A stretch of 64,000 bases of DNA from Delphinapterus leucas (Eukaryota > Chordata > Mammalia > Artiodactyla > Monodontidae), in assembly GCF_002288925.2 (NCBI RefSeq), contig NW_022098000.1, positions 17,802,889-17,866,888 of the forward strand, written 5' to 3'. A program made the position numbers and the translations under genes. Positions 22,880-33,182 of this stretch are shown piece after piece (positions within the stretch are counted from its first letter, which is position 1; each line of letters begins with the position of its first letter). The notes below the pieces were generated by a model that saw nothing but the letters and a program-made list of their open reading frames with translations, ran no database searches and was not told the DNA's origin.

Positions 22880-23085
22880 ATCCTCACCTGTGCTATTTCA
22901 CTTTTCCCCCATACCAACCCCAGTGATGTCATTGCTGTTTTGTTCTTCGCCTTCCTCTTACAGATGAAAAAAAAAAAAAAACCAATGAGGTTCTGAAAGG
23001 TTCAGTGTAACTCGTCAGAAGTCACATCACTAGTCAAGGGAGGAATTGGCTCTAAACTCTGGTTTCTTTCCACTTCCCTTAACCA
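22880..23085 (-). repeat. MIR SINE, antisense
   Basis: 'cctcttacagatgaaaaaa', 'gaggttctgaaaggttcag' and 'gtcacatcactagtcaaggg' give the MIR core in reverse, with an A15 expansion at 22967-22981. Confidence 0.65.
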
Positions 23086-23900
23086 AAGTTGGAAATATCT
23101 GGTCTCTACCTCACCCTTTCTACCTGACTCTGAGCACATCCGGAGACTTCAGTTTCCTTGTCTGTATAAATAAAGCTCACATGTGCTCTCGGTACCAAAC
23201 CCCACCCTTCAAAGACAGACCAGATGATTTAAGGACCCTTCAATTACTCAGAGCTACACTTCAAATACTATGAGCATGAATCATCCAAGGTGTTTGGTTT
23301 TAATCTAGAAATCTCTGAGTTCCAGGCAACCTGCAAACATTACCCTTGGTGGTGTCATTCCTGGAATTCCTGTAGCTCTTGTTCTACCCCTAACTCAACA
23401 TTTTTCACCCAGGGCCTTTGAGCATGCATGATCATTCAGTCCTCTCTGCAAGGACTACAGCACATCAGATGCAGCAGTGGAGTCTAATAATAAAAAATAA
23501 TAATAATAAACATAACAACAGTGTCGTATATCTAAAGTGCGTCTTTACTTTCCAAGGCTCTTTTTGAGTCATTATTTCATTTGATCTGCACAATGCTTTG
23601 GGGTCGCCCTCCCATTTCCCTTTCTCCTTTTCTAAAGGAAAGACTAATTACATTTTTAATGTCTTTTTTTAAAAAACAGAACATTATTTCTATTTTAGGA
23701 AGGCAATTTTTATGTGCCAAAGAACATAAGATCCCAAAGAGATTTTCAGTCCATCAATGTCAGGGATTGTTTTCTACTATTTTCTCTGTTTCCCAATCAT
23801 CTAGCCCTGTATTTATAACATAATCAGCATTTGACAAAAATAATAATAATAATAAACCTCTTACTTATAAGTTTCAATACCATATCTCATTTTATAAATG
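23086..23900. other. Mostly unrecognised, short AAT repeats
   Basis: Small (AAT)n runs lie at 23485-23512 and 23838-23856. A weak MIR-like patch is at 23560-23600. No gene. Confidence 0.4.
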
Positions 23901-23904
23901 GTGC

Positions 23905-24060
23905 ATAAACAAATGTCAAAAATTCAGGCTCAAAATGCCAACTCTGCCATTTGCTAGTATCAGGATTTTGGCCAAATCTCTTCACCTCGCTGGGGTTTCA
24001 TTTCCTTACGTGTACAGCCTGAGCAATAATCCAGTGTTGTGAAAAGTGAGGGTACATTTT
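23905..24060 (+). repeat. MIR SINE, sense
   Basis: 'gccaactctgccatttgcta' then 'cttcacctcgctggggtttc' is MIR in sense orientation. A CHR SINE is inserted at its right end. Confidence 0.65.
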
Positions 24061-24370
24061 TTTTTTCTTTTTTGGCTGCGTTGGATCTTTGTTGCTGTGC
24101 ACAGGCTTTCTCTAGTTGCGGCCAGCGGGGGCTACTCTTTGCTGTGGTGCGTGAGCTTCTCATTGCAGCGGCTTCTCTTGTTGCGGAGCATGGGATCTAG
24201 GCGCATGGGCTTCGGTAGTTACGGCACAAGGGCTCAGTAGTTGTAGCACGTGGGGTCTAGGGTGCAGGCTCAGTAGTTGTGTTGCACAGGCTTAGTTGCT
24301 CCATGGCATGTGGGATCTTCCCCAGACCAGGGATGGAACCCATGTCCCCTGATTCTTAACCACTGCGCCA
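24061..24370 (-). mobile_element. CHR-type SINE, long form, head truncated
   Basis: The body 'ttggctgcgttggatctttg' to 'gattcttaaccactgcgcca' is the long CHR form in reverse. It stops about 13 bases before the usual head. The target duplication 'agggtacatttt' is perfect (24049-24060 and 24371-24382), so the head loss happened during insertion rather than later. Confidence 0.92.
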
Positions 24371-24599
24371 AGGGTACATTTTAAGGAAAATCTACTATAG
24401 TGTCTGTGCACAGCATGCTCTTCAAAATACTAGTTCATTGGTTTTTAAGTGAAGAGAATAGCATTTTCCCCTATTTTTTAAGATGTAAAAGCTAAGGCCC
24501 AGTTTGTCCAAGGAACGCAAAACTTGGCAATGGCAAAGATGCCCACCCACCCCCGCATCCGCTTCCTTTCCACGGCCTCTCAGTTAGACTGTGGCTGCC

Positions 24600-24880
24600 C
24601 TAATCCTGACCCACACAGTAGAAATTTAACAAATGATGGTAATAATATTCCCTGCCATGAAGACCCTGCTATCTGCTGGGCACTGACAATTTCTACACTC
24701 ACATTCTCCAAGCATTAACAATAACCTTATACCCTGTACCTGGTTTATAGATGAAAACCCAAAAAACAAAAACAAAGGAGATTTTGAAAAGTTAGCCCAC
24801 TCACTCAAGGGCTTACAGTCAATTAATGGCAGATCTAGAATTTGAACCCACTTCCCAAAACCTGAGATCTTTCCATTGAT
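24600..24880 (-). repeat. MIR SINE, antisense
   Basis: 'gctgggcactgacaatttct', 'atagatgaaaacccaaaa' and 'gcagatctagaatttgaacc' follow the MIR reverse complement. Confidence 0.65.
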
Positions 24881-25895
24881 TCTTTTCCCTTTGCTATCTT
24901 TCCAAAGAAAAAAAAATAACATGGAAATATGACAAATTATTGGGAAATTTTTACACTGTGCAACCTCTTGATGCAATGTATTCAGGGACCAAAAAAAAAA
25001 TTTTTTTTCTTCCTAATTGCTGCAGTTCTCAAGTAGTTTATCAAGCAGTGCTGTTTTTGTCTACCCCTGAGATGCAAAGAAGAGGGAGGATCTGCAAAGG
25101 CAGTTCACCCCAACAGTGATGGGCAAGGCGGGTCCCATATAACAAATCCACCAAATGAAGTCCAAAGGCTCACGGGCTCTAATCCTGTTTTCGGGAGGAA
25201 CACACTGAACTGAGTCATTTGGGTATAAACATGTGTTTCTTCTCAGTAGAACCAGACTCCTCCAACAAGCTGTTTCAGTGATATAAGCTGGACCAATCTG
25301 TTTGCTTGTGAGGGTCGACTCCCAGCTGATGTATTTTAGTTGTTCTTGGCTCTCTAAGCACACGGCCATAAGGAAGTGATTGCTGCGGCTTCCCCAGCTT
25401 GGCAACCAAAGCTCCTGGGTGGTTTACTGGGCATGTTCAGTCCTAACACCTACTTTCAGCTCTTGGGAGGGACACAGGCAGAGAAGCAAAGAAGAAAGCC
25501 AAGTGGTAGGCAAAGAAGAAAACGTAGGTCAAGCCAAAGATGGATAAGGAATTGTCCAATGACCCTGAAAATACATAATCAAGACAAACAAATTCTCTTC
25601 TGAACTTCCATGGGGCTTCACCCTAGTACTGATTCAGATGTTTTGCTCAGAACTTTAGACGTAAGTTCTTCCTGAGTAGAAACTTACATACATACATCTG
25701 AGCAGCCACGTGTAACTGTGGTCACGCTATTTCCTTATAGGTCATTTTGATAATACAGGTGGAATGGGCGTGGGGTGGGATGTAATTGTGCTGAGTTACA
25801 CCCAAAGTGCGTTTCCAGACCCACGAACCAGGAGGCCAATCAGCCACAACGGAAAAAGCGAGAGGATGGTTTCAAACCTAAGTATTAACCTTATG
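24881..25895. other. No feature recognised
   Basis: Single-copy by eye, with an A10/T8 inverted run at 24992-25010. The minus frame 25061-25405 (114 aa) matches no family I know. Confidence 0.4.
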
Positions 25896-25899
25896 TATG

Positions 25900-26060
25900 T
25901 GGAAAACTCCTGAGCTTGCGCATGGCAGCAAGAACAAGGCTGAGTAACTAAATTCCAGAAGCCCTGGGTTTTGGTGTGAGCGCCTCCACTTTCGAGCTTT
26001 GCAACTTTGTGGCCTCGGTTTCCTTGGATGTGGGCTTTTGGTTCTCGATACATGAAACAG
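25900..26060 (+). repeat. Weak MIR-like fragment
   Basis: 'gagctttgcaactttgtggc' and 'ctcggtttccttgg' resemble the MIR core in sense orientation, strongly diverged. Confidence 0.4.
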
Positions 26061-26149
26061 AGAGGCAGCCCAACATGACGAAAAGGGCATCAAATTTAGA
26101 CCCAGAAGGCCGGCAGGAAGTTATTTAATCTCTCATGGCTGACTCAGGG

Positions 26150-26400
26150 CAAAAGTTATTTGTCAGCAATTATATATGGAGCGTTAACCAGGTTCTGGGA
26201 ATGTGGCAGAGAGCAAAACAGACTCAGTCCCTGCTCTGGTGGACCTTACCTGTTAGATGGGCAACTAGATAATAAGAAAATAAACAAATAGGAAGACGTG
26301 GGATACAATGCCAGAGAGTAATACGCTCTATGGAAAAATAAATAAGTAAAGCAGGATAGGGAAACAAGGAGGGTTTCCATTTTCATTAGAAAGGCCAGAA
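26150..26400 (-). mobile_element. L2 LINE 3' end, antisense
   Basis: 'ggagcgttaaccaggttctg', 'cagactcagtccctgctctg' and 'gataataagaaaataaac' are the L2 3' end in reverse. Confidence 0.65.
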
Positions 26401-26677
26401 ACAAATAATACCAACCTCAAAAAGTTGTGAGAAAACTAAAAGAGAATGTATTTTAACATATGAAGCAAACATACCATAGCATTGTTATTTTTGAACATAT
26501 CATAGCACTGTTTTTTTTTTTTCTTTGAATGGCAAAAAGGACTACTTTCCATAAGATAAGAGTGGAGTTCCCAGGCTCTGTCCACGACTGAGAAATAAAG
26601 CTTAGCATGTCAATTGCTACCATCTCCTTTTCCCTGGTTTCTTTCAGTGCTGCCTCCTTAGATTTTGGGTTTCTTTT

Positions 26678-26713
26678 TCTTTCTTTCTTTCTTTCTTTCT
26701 TTCTTTTTTTTTC
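26678..26713. repeat. (TTTC)n microsatellite
   Basis: About seven TTTC units followed by a T run. The open frames across it are repeat artefacts. Confidence 0.9.
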
Positions 26714-27550
26714 CATTCCTGCAGTGGGAACTTGACCTCTGGTAGCAAGGACTCACTGAATGTAAAAACCTCTTGCAGCGCTGCTGTTTGCTGCCACTGA
26801 TGATAAGTCCATGGTTCATCTCTTCTGCCTGGAGTTCAGGGCTCAGCACAGAGCTCAAAGCTGGGAGGTGGGAAGCCTGTTTGTTTTGGAGAGATCTGTC
26901 TACCAGGTGGTAAAACCTTCCTGTTCAGGAAACGAGCCCTGAAGCAATTGGGCCAGTGGGCTCCCTCTGCCCGGAGTACAACAAAGCGCTCCACTGTTCA
27001 GCCTAACCCTGGCCCGGAGAACACCGGCAAGTAGCCGTACCCACACGGTGGCCCGGTCTGACTCTGGGGATTAAGGTTCTGACTTACATCTCTGAGAATT
27101 CGTGGATTTTAGGTTTTAGAAGAAAACCAGTCATCTGAGAGCTCACTCTTCCACATCAAAAGCAAAACTCTCTGTTGTGCTCAAGTGTGACTCCTTTTAC
27201 ACGTTTCTAAGGCCTTTCCACCTCAATATCACGGCAAAGCTTTACTGTGGGTTGTAGGATGTTTGACGAAAAGGTCACAGACCATTACCCACAGATAGCA
27301 TTATGGGAAATTACAAAATAAGGAAAATGTTTGAAATGTTTCTGCTTGCCCAGTCAACAGGCGCTTCCCAATGTAATTTGAATCTGTTGATGTTCCATGC
27401 GTTTCTCCCGTAAACCCTTACAGGGGATGAACTTTTCACTAGAAACCCACAGTAACCAGTCTCCTGCTATTCACTCCCTGTGTGGCCCCCTCCACACTGA
27501 ATCAGGACTGATTTGTGTGACCAATTAAATAAAGCATAAATGACAGTGTG
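26714..27550. other. No feature recognised
   Basis: Single-copy by eye, with a GC-richer patch at 26930-27065 that keeps several CpGs. No gene supported. Confidence 0.4.
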
Positions 27551-27554
27551 TAAT

Positions 27555-27920
27555 TTCAGAGGCTGAGTCAGAGAAAGCATTACATCTTGGCCCCTTGGAT
27601 TGCTCCCTCCAGCATAAGTCAGCAGCCATGCTGTAAGGATACTCAAGCAGCTCTGCAGAGAGGCTCATGTGAAGAGCAGCTGGGGCATCTCACCCATAGC
27701 CAGGCATGTGAGTAAGCAACTTTGGAAGTGGATCCTCAGCCCCGGTCAAGCCTTCCAATGACTGCAGCCCTGGTCAACCTCATGAGAGACCCTGAGCCAC
27801 CACCCAGAGAAGCCAATCCTGAATTCCTGACCCACCTCACTGTGAAAGATAATACATGATTCTTGTTTTAGAACACTGAGTTTGGAGCAATCTGTTACAC
27901 AGCAAGAGATGACTAATATA
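27555..27920 (+). mobile_element. MLT1-type LTR (ERVL-MaLR)
   Basis: 'gtggatcctcagccccggtc', 'aagccttccaatgactgcag', 'catgagagaccctgagcc', 'cctgacccacctcactgtga' and the end 'agagatgactaatata' are the MLT1 LTR in sense orientation. It is a solo LTR with no internal region. Confidence 0.8.
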
Positions 27921-28875
27921 AAACTTATTCCCAGGTACCAGGATTGAATGGAAGAGTCTATGGTCTGCTAAACCCACCAGGCTGGAAGCTCTTTAGACTG
28001 AGCAGTAAATTCCAATGAATGTTATACCATCTTTCCCAGCACCACACCAGTGATCTTTAGAGAATTATTGACTGAAATTGGCATTGGATTTTGGAATCAT
28101 AATAAAGGCCCAGTCTCTGCCTTTAAGACGCTTGTGGGCATTCTAAAAGGAACAGCCTTCTAAGCATTGCCTCTGAGCATTGTCTTACAGACGTCCTAGG
28201 TTTCACATTGTCCTTACGTTCTGTAGATGATATATTGAATTTCCTACAGTTATTGGTTGAAGGCTACTGGCGAGGTGGACATCAATTCCCTGGCACTTCC
28301 GGATTGCTTTGCACATGGCCAGAGTAGGTTTCTGCCTCCGGAAGAAGCCAGCAGGCAGGTGGACACAGGTGCTGGTTGTTGCAAGTTGAACCGGTGAGCT
28401 CAGTAATGGTAGGAGTTGACAGGATGTGGGTGGGTTACTAAGTCAAGGCCTCAGCCACAGCAAAAAGACACGTCTAGTCATCAGAATTGTTACTATGAGA
28501 TGTTACTGACACTTAGGAACACAATCAAAGCCCAGCTATCCAAACAGGTGTTGAAATCAGGTACAGACTAGTAGCGAAGTCTTCCTAGGCCTGAACTTCC
28601 TAAATCACACTTGTTGGGAAAAAAAAAAAAAGAAAAAAAGGAAGCTTAGAGTCTGGGAATCCCTCCCTTGCCCCTCAGCCCTAACTACAGGCATAAGATT
28701 CACCAGGCTCACCCTGTTGGGACTGTACTACCACCTCATTTCCTTGCCGCTGTCTCTCACCTGAGTAGCCCTACCATGGGCCATCCTATTTAAGGGACAA
28801 GTCTATCATTTAGAAATAAACTCAACCCAGAGCTTAAAAAGAACCAAAGGATAGGACTCCTCTTCTTGAGGAAAT
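27921..28875. other. No feature recognised
   Basis: Single-copy by eye, with an A-rich run at 28619-28640. No family matched. Confidence 0.4.
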
Positions 28876-28879
28876 CAAA

Positions 28880-28930
28880 GAGTTAAAGTAGGGCCCAGCA
28901 CACAGTAGGTGCTTAACAAACATTAGGCCA
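28880..28930 (+). repeat. MIR/L2 tail fragment
   Basis: 'gggcccagcacacagtaggt' then 'gcttaacaaacatt' is the shared MIR/L2 3' end. Confidence 0.5.
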
Positions 28931-29835
28931 GTTAGCTCCTGCCGTCACTGGCTTTGGACGGCCACGCAGGGACAGAGCGAGTCTACAGCTGCTCTCTGGG
29001 CCTTCTTGTACCTTAACAAAGAAAACGCAGATCGAGCCCCTCTGTCACTATCTGTGTACACACTCTGTAGGTAGTGATACTGCCTTCTCACTGGGAATCC
29101 TTCCCCCTGGGCGAGAGGCTGCTGCCGGGGCTCCATTACCTTGAGACAGGTAAACAAGATAGAACACGCAGGAAGATCCATCACGGGGGACAAATCAGAA
29201 GCTTGGACGTGGATTTGAGGAATCACTTGATTTCCTCATCACTAGCCCAGTGGTCCCATGATATTTCACACTTGGGGTCACACTAGGAAAAACGTTCCTC
29301 CAAAGTCCCCCGGCCTTTGTGCTTGGAGGCATCCACTTAGATAAGAAGGAACAGGGACAGAAAACTCTGTGTCCTTCTCTCTTGCCTTTGCTTCTCTGAG
29401 TTCAACCTCCAGAGGGCACTGATATTCAAAAGACTAAAGCCAAACACGGAGGCTGGGCTGTTCTCCCTGCAGGAAGGGAGAGCCTCAGCAGTGGTTAATT
29501 CTCTGTGAATAATTGATACTGGTGAAACTGAAACAGAGATTTCATTAGCACTTACAAATGGGCTGTCTTCGCCCAAATAATAGCAGGAAATTCCAAAGCC
29601 ATGTTTTCTGTTACTCTTTGTGTCTTTCTTTTAGGGTCACTCACCTCCTCACTGTTAGTTCCAGACATCTCGCAGGCTTTCTCTACAAAGAACTCAACAT
29701 TTCCAGGTCACGATTAGTATCTGGGTAACATCAGAAACTGGAAGAAACCTGGTGGCCCAGGAGCCAGTTCAGAGATTTTCAGGGCCACCAGGAGGCAGCA
29801 GTGATGCTTCCAGGGCTACATCCTCCATCCGAGGA
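28931..29835. other. No feature recognised; small motif sites
   Basis: Single-copy by eye. It contains an ISRE-like 'gaaactgaaac' at 29524-29534, a CTCF-core-like 'ccaccaggaggcag' at 29785-29798 and a 9-bp stem hairpin at 29822-29841. These are motif matches only. Confidence 0.35.
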
Positions 29836-29839
29836 TGGA

Positions 29840-30055
29840 GGTTTTAAGAGTTCAGTGGACCTGGTTTCAGATCCCACCTCTGCCTCTCACGAGCTGTATG
29901 ACTTCGGATAAGTTATGCAACCACATCTCAGCCTTACCTGTAAATGGAAATGATCATCTTGTAATATTTTGGCACGGAATAAATTCATCTGGACACGTAA
30001 AAAGCTAGCCATATGCCTGGCACAGAATAAGTGCTTTGTAAGTATTAGTTCCTTT
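29840..30055 (+). repeat. MIR SINE
   Basis: 'cagatcccacctctgcctct', 'gagctgtatgacttcgg' and 'gcctggcacagaataagtgc' are MIR in sense orientation over most of its length. Confidence 0.85.
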
Positions 30056-30237
30056 GCCACCATCCTTCTCTTTTCCTTAAATGATACCGTACAGGTGATC
30101 CCTAAGTTTTCCTGTGGAAGCCTCAGTCACTTACTTGAACCCAACCTCTGTCTGGCATCCCCCAACCAACAACGAAGAGTGAAGGCCGTGTGAAAATCAG
30201 AAAGCCAGCTAACCTAGAGGCCCTGGGGCTCTCTTAA

Positions 30238-30475
30238 GGTTTTGTTTTGTTTTGTTTTGGGGGAGGGGAGATTATAATTTTCTATTTAACTTTCATTTGC
30301 GTCTAGTTGTTTTACAATGTTGTGTTAGTTTCAGGTGTACAGCAAAGTGAATCAGTTATACATACACATATATCCACTTTTTTTTTTTTAGATTCTTTTC
30401 CCATATAGGCCATTACAGGGGATTGAGTAGAGTTCCCTGTGCTACACAGCAGGCTCTTATTGTCTTTGTTTTTGT
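30238..30475 (-). mobile_element. L1 3' tail, antisense
   Basis: 'ttacaatgttgtgttagttt' then 'caggtgtacagcaaagtg' and 'agttccctgtgctacacagc' are the cetartiodactyl L1 3' UTR in reverse. A (GTTTT)n run at 30238-30260 probably derives from the poly(A) tail. Confidence 0.85.
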
Positions 30476-31091
30476 GCCCTGACTCCTGTGGGTTTGGGAG
30501 GAGCTGGCAGAGTCCCCAGGACAGATCAATCTTTAGGGAATGGGACTGGAAGCTTACTTAGCAGGAAATTCTCCTATGATATGAGGCTCCCTGTTCCCCC
30601 TCCCCCACCTCAAGTGTCTTATATGTTTCAAGGATGATACCAAAGCCAAGTTTCATGACGAGTAGAGGAAGTTTGGAAACAAATCTTGCATAAATATACC
30701 TCCCTTGTAGCCCAGATGCTCCCCAATGGGTCACCAAGCTGCTGCCATGGAACAGGCCCAGTTCTAAGTCCTGAGACCTCTGGGCCCTTGACCTCAGTGA
30801 TCTTTTTGTCCACCAAGGGAAGCAAGCAGTCACTCACCATCTTGGCCGCCACGGTGACTCGTCTGGGCTGAACCTTTTTTGAATTCCTTCTTCCTGTCCC
30901 ATCACGTAACCTCTGTGCCTCAGCTTATTTGTCTTAAGGAAGGGCCAAAAGCTAGACTTAGAATACTGCAGGAACAGATCAAACCAGGGCTAAACAGGGA
31001 AAATGTGAAGAAAATTAGACTTAAAATATTTTTATATGTGTTTTAAGAATTTATTGAGGCTGTCATTGTAAAACTGAAGCTATCTTTAAAT
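30476..31091. other. No feature recognised
   Basis: Single-copy by eye. Minus frames 30558-30833 and 30628-30852 overlap in different frames, which argues against coding. Confidence 0.4.
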
Positions 31092-31103
31092 AAGCTTGGC
31101 ATT

Positions 31104-31314
31104 GGGGAGTGGGGGAGGGATGGATTGGGAGTTTGGGATTAGCAGAAGCAAACTATTATATACAGGATGGATAAGCAACAAGGTCCTACTGTGTAGCACA
31201 GGGAACTATATTCAATATCCTATATGTAAAACTGAGTCACTTTGCTATACAGCAGAAATTAACACAACATTGTAAATCAACTTTACTTCGATTAAAAAAA
31301 AAAAAAGAAAAGAA
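31104..31314 (+). mobile_element. L1 3' tail with target duplication
   Basis: 'ctgtgtagcacagggaacta' through 'acacaacattgtaaatcaac' and an A-rich tail is a 5'-truncated L1. Target duplication: 'aagcttggcatt' at 31092-31103 and 'aagcctggcatt' at 31315-31326, one mismatch. The left end carries a G-rich, quadruplex-like run. Confidence 0.9.
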
Positions 31315-31326
31315 AAGCCTGGCATT

Positions 31327-31760
31327 TACCAACCAGTCTGGTATGTCTGGCACTGTCCTGGTTTTAACACTGAAAGTTCCACGTCCTGGAAACCGTTCAG
31401 CACAGGACACATCGGAACAGTGGGTCATCCTAGTTCTGTCCTGAGCACAGAAGTACTAGCAGAGCACAGAGAAAACGTACCACAACCTTGTGCTCAAGCC
31501 TATGATTTATGAATGCATAAAATCATAAATGGTCAATCCACAAGGTCCAAGTTGCTTCCTGAGTATGAATGGGGAGATAACGTCATATTTAACAAACACA
31601 AATATTTGATAAGTAATGAATGAATATGAGGCTATATTCAATAATACAAGGAACTGCAGTTTCTTGTTCTTGACAAGATTGCACAGAGCATAGCCTTCCA
31701 AGTTACTGGGAGCGACTGGCGTTTACATATTCCTGGAGAAGCTTCACAAAACAGCCTAAA
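31327..31760. other. No feature recognised
   Basis: Single-copy by eye. Confidence 0.4.
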
Positions 31761-31761
31761 G

Positions 31762-31985
31762 TTCAACAGCACGGGCACTGATATAAGACAGATGTGACCT
31801 CAAATCATGACTTTATGCTTACACACTGGGTGACCCATGGTAAATGTCTTAACCTCTCTGTGCAGTCATTTCCTTTTCAGTAAAATAATAATTCCTACTT
31901 TGAAGTGCTGCTCTATAAATTTTTTAAAAAAATTATCACAGTACATAGAATTTAATGATTACTTGATAAATATTAACTGCTATTG
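31762..31985 (+). repeat. MIR SINE
   Basis: 'aaatcatgactttatgctta', 'cttaacctctctgtgcagtc' and 'gattacttgataaatatt' follow the MIR consensus in sense. Confidence 0.75.
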
Positions 31986-32565
31986 AAAAAACAAAAGCAA
32001 GAACAAAAACCTGGTATTTTATTGGGGTACCAAGTAGAGTTAACAAGGGGCTAAAAGTTAGACCCCTCATGAAAAAAATTGTGCTATGAAATATTGGCAA
32101 TATAGCTTTAGATCGATTGGGGTACCATTATATTTCCCTATGTTTCCACATTGAAAAAGGCCTTGGGCTGGATGTCTTCATTTGCCCCTCCAGTCACACT
32201 CTCCACCCTTTTCTCCATCCCTCTTTGCACCCTCAGAGGCTGGTCTGGGTGGTCTCCCTGCCCCTCTGGATTCCAGGTGAGTCTGGCTCGAACCAGTCGG
32301 TTGCTTCTCTCAACTGAAGGTCACAGCCCCTGTCAAGAGGTTCTTTCCCCCCAGCCCTCTCTGCCTCCACTTTGGGGGTCCCCACTCCCCTCTCTCCCAG
32401 GCTTAGAGATGCTAACAGCTGCCCCCTGTGGTCGGCCATCCTTTGGGGGTTTCCCGACAGCCTGACCACTCATTTGTAAATCATCCCTCTGTACATTTTC
32501 CTTAATTTATCCCACTGAGTGTTCCTTTTGTTTCCCGCCAGAATGCCAACAGATATAAACATCAA
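31986..32565. other. Unassigned, possible LTR remnant at right
   Basis: Positions 32300-32545 ('catttgtaaatcatccctct', 'gagtgttccttttgtttcc') resemble the 3' end of an old LTR that I cannot name. The remainder is unrecognised. Confidence 0.3.
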
Positions 32566-32569
32566 GAGA

Positions 32570-32695
32570 ACATCTAGCTCAGTGATTTCTAAACATAAGT
32601 TTAGGAACAGTTCTGCGTGGGACATATCAGAATTGCTTAGGGAGCTTTTTGAAAATACAGATTCCTGGACCTCACATCTGGAGAACTAACTCAGA
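32570..32695. mobile_element. hAT-Charlie-type MITE fragment
   Basis: 'ctcagtgatttctaaacat' followed by 'agaattgcttagggagcttt' and 'aaatacagattcctgg' resembles the mammalian 'cagtggttctcaa...cacctggg' hAT elements. Only the left part is clear. Confidence 0.45.
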
Positions 32696-32796
32696 GGTGT
32701 CTTGCGTGAGTCTTCATGCTCTGTACTTCTTTTTTTTTTTCCCGAAATTTATAAATTATATTTTAATAAACTGTGTACATATATAAAAATATTTCC

Positions 32797-32879
32797 CCTG
32801 TCTGTCTCTCTGTATCTCTCTCTGTCTCTGTCTCTCTTTGTCAGTCTCTTTCTGTCTCTGTTTGTCTGTCTCTCTCAGG
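32797..32879. repeat. (TCTG/TCTC)n pyrimidine repeat
   Basis: Mixed TCTC and TGTC units over about 80 bases. Open frames through it on both strands are repeat artefacts. Confidence 0.85.
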
Positions 32880-33069
32880 CACTCTGTATTTCTAACAGCT
32901 CCCCTGCCAATTCTGCGGCACAGCCAGATCTGGGAAGGGCTCACTGCTGAGGCCTCTGTGGCACCTGGGCCGTCTTTCCTTATCAGTAATTTTTCTTCTC
33001 ACTTCCCATTTCACCCTTTTCTATTTCATTCTGGTGATAAACAAAAAATACAGAAACTATGTATATCCT

Positions 33070-33182
33070 CCATAAAGGTGATCTCCATCAGGGTAGGAAT
33101 TTTGGCCCACTTTTTTCATGTCTAGAGCATTGCCTGGCACAGAACTGGCACTTAGGAAATATCTGTTAAGTGAACATTGAAT
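33070..33182 (+). mobile_element. L2 LINE 3' end, sense
   Basis: 'tccatcagggtaggaatttt', 'gagcattgcctggcacagaa' and 'ctgttaagtgaacattgaat' are the L2 3' terminus. Confidence 0.75.

Noticed and set aside
22477..22932. 151-aa minus frame
   Set aside because: Much of it lies over L2 and MIR fossils and no protein family is visible.
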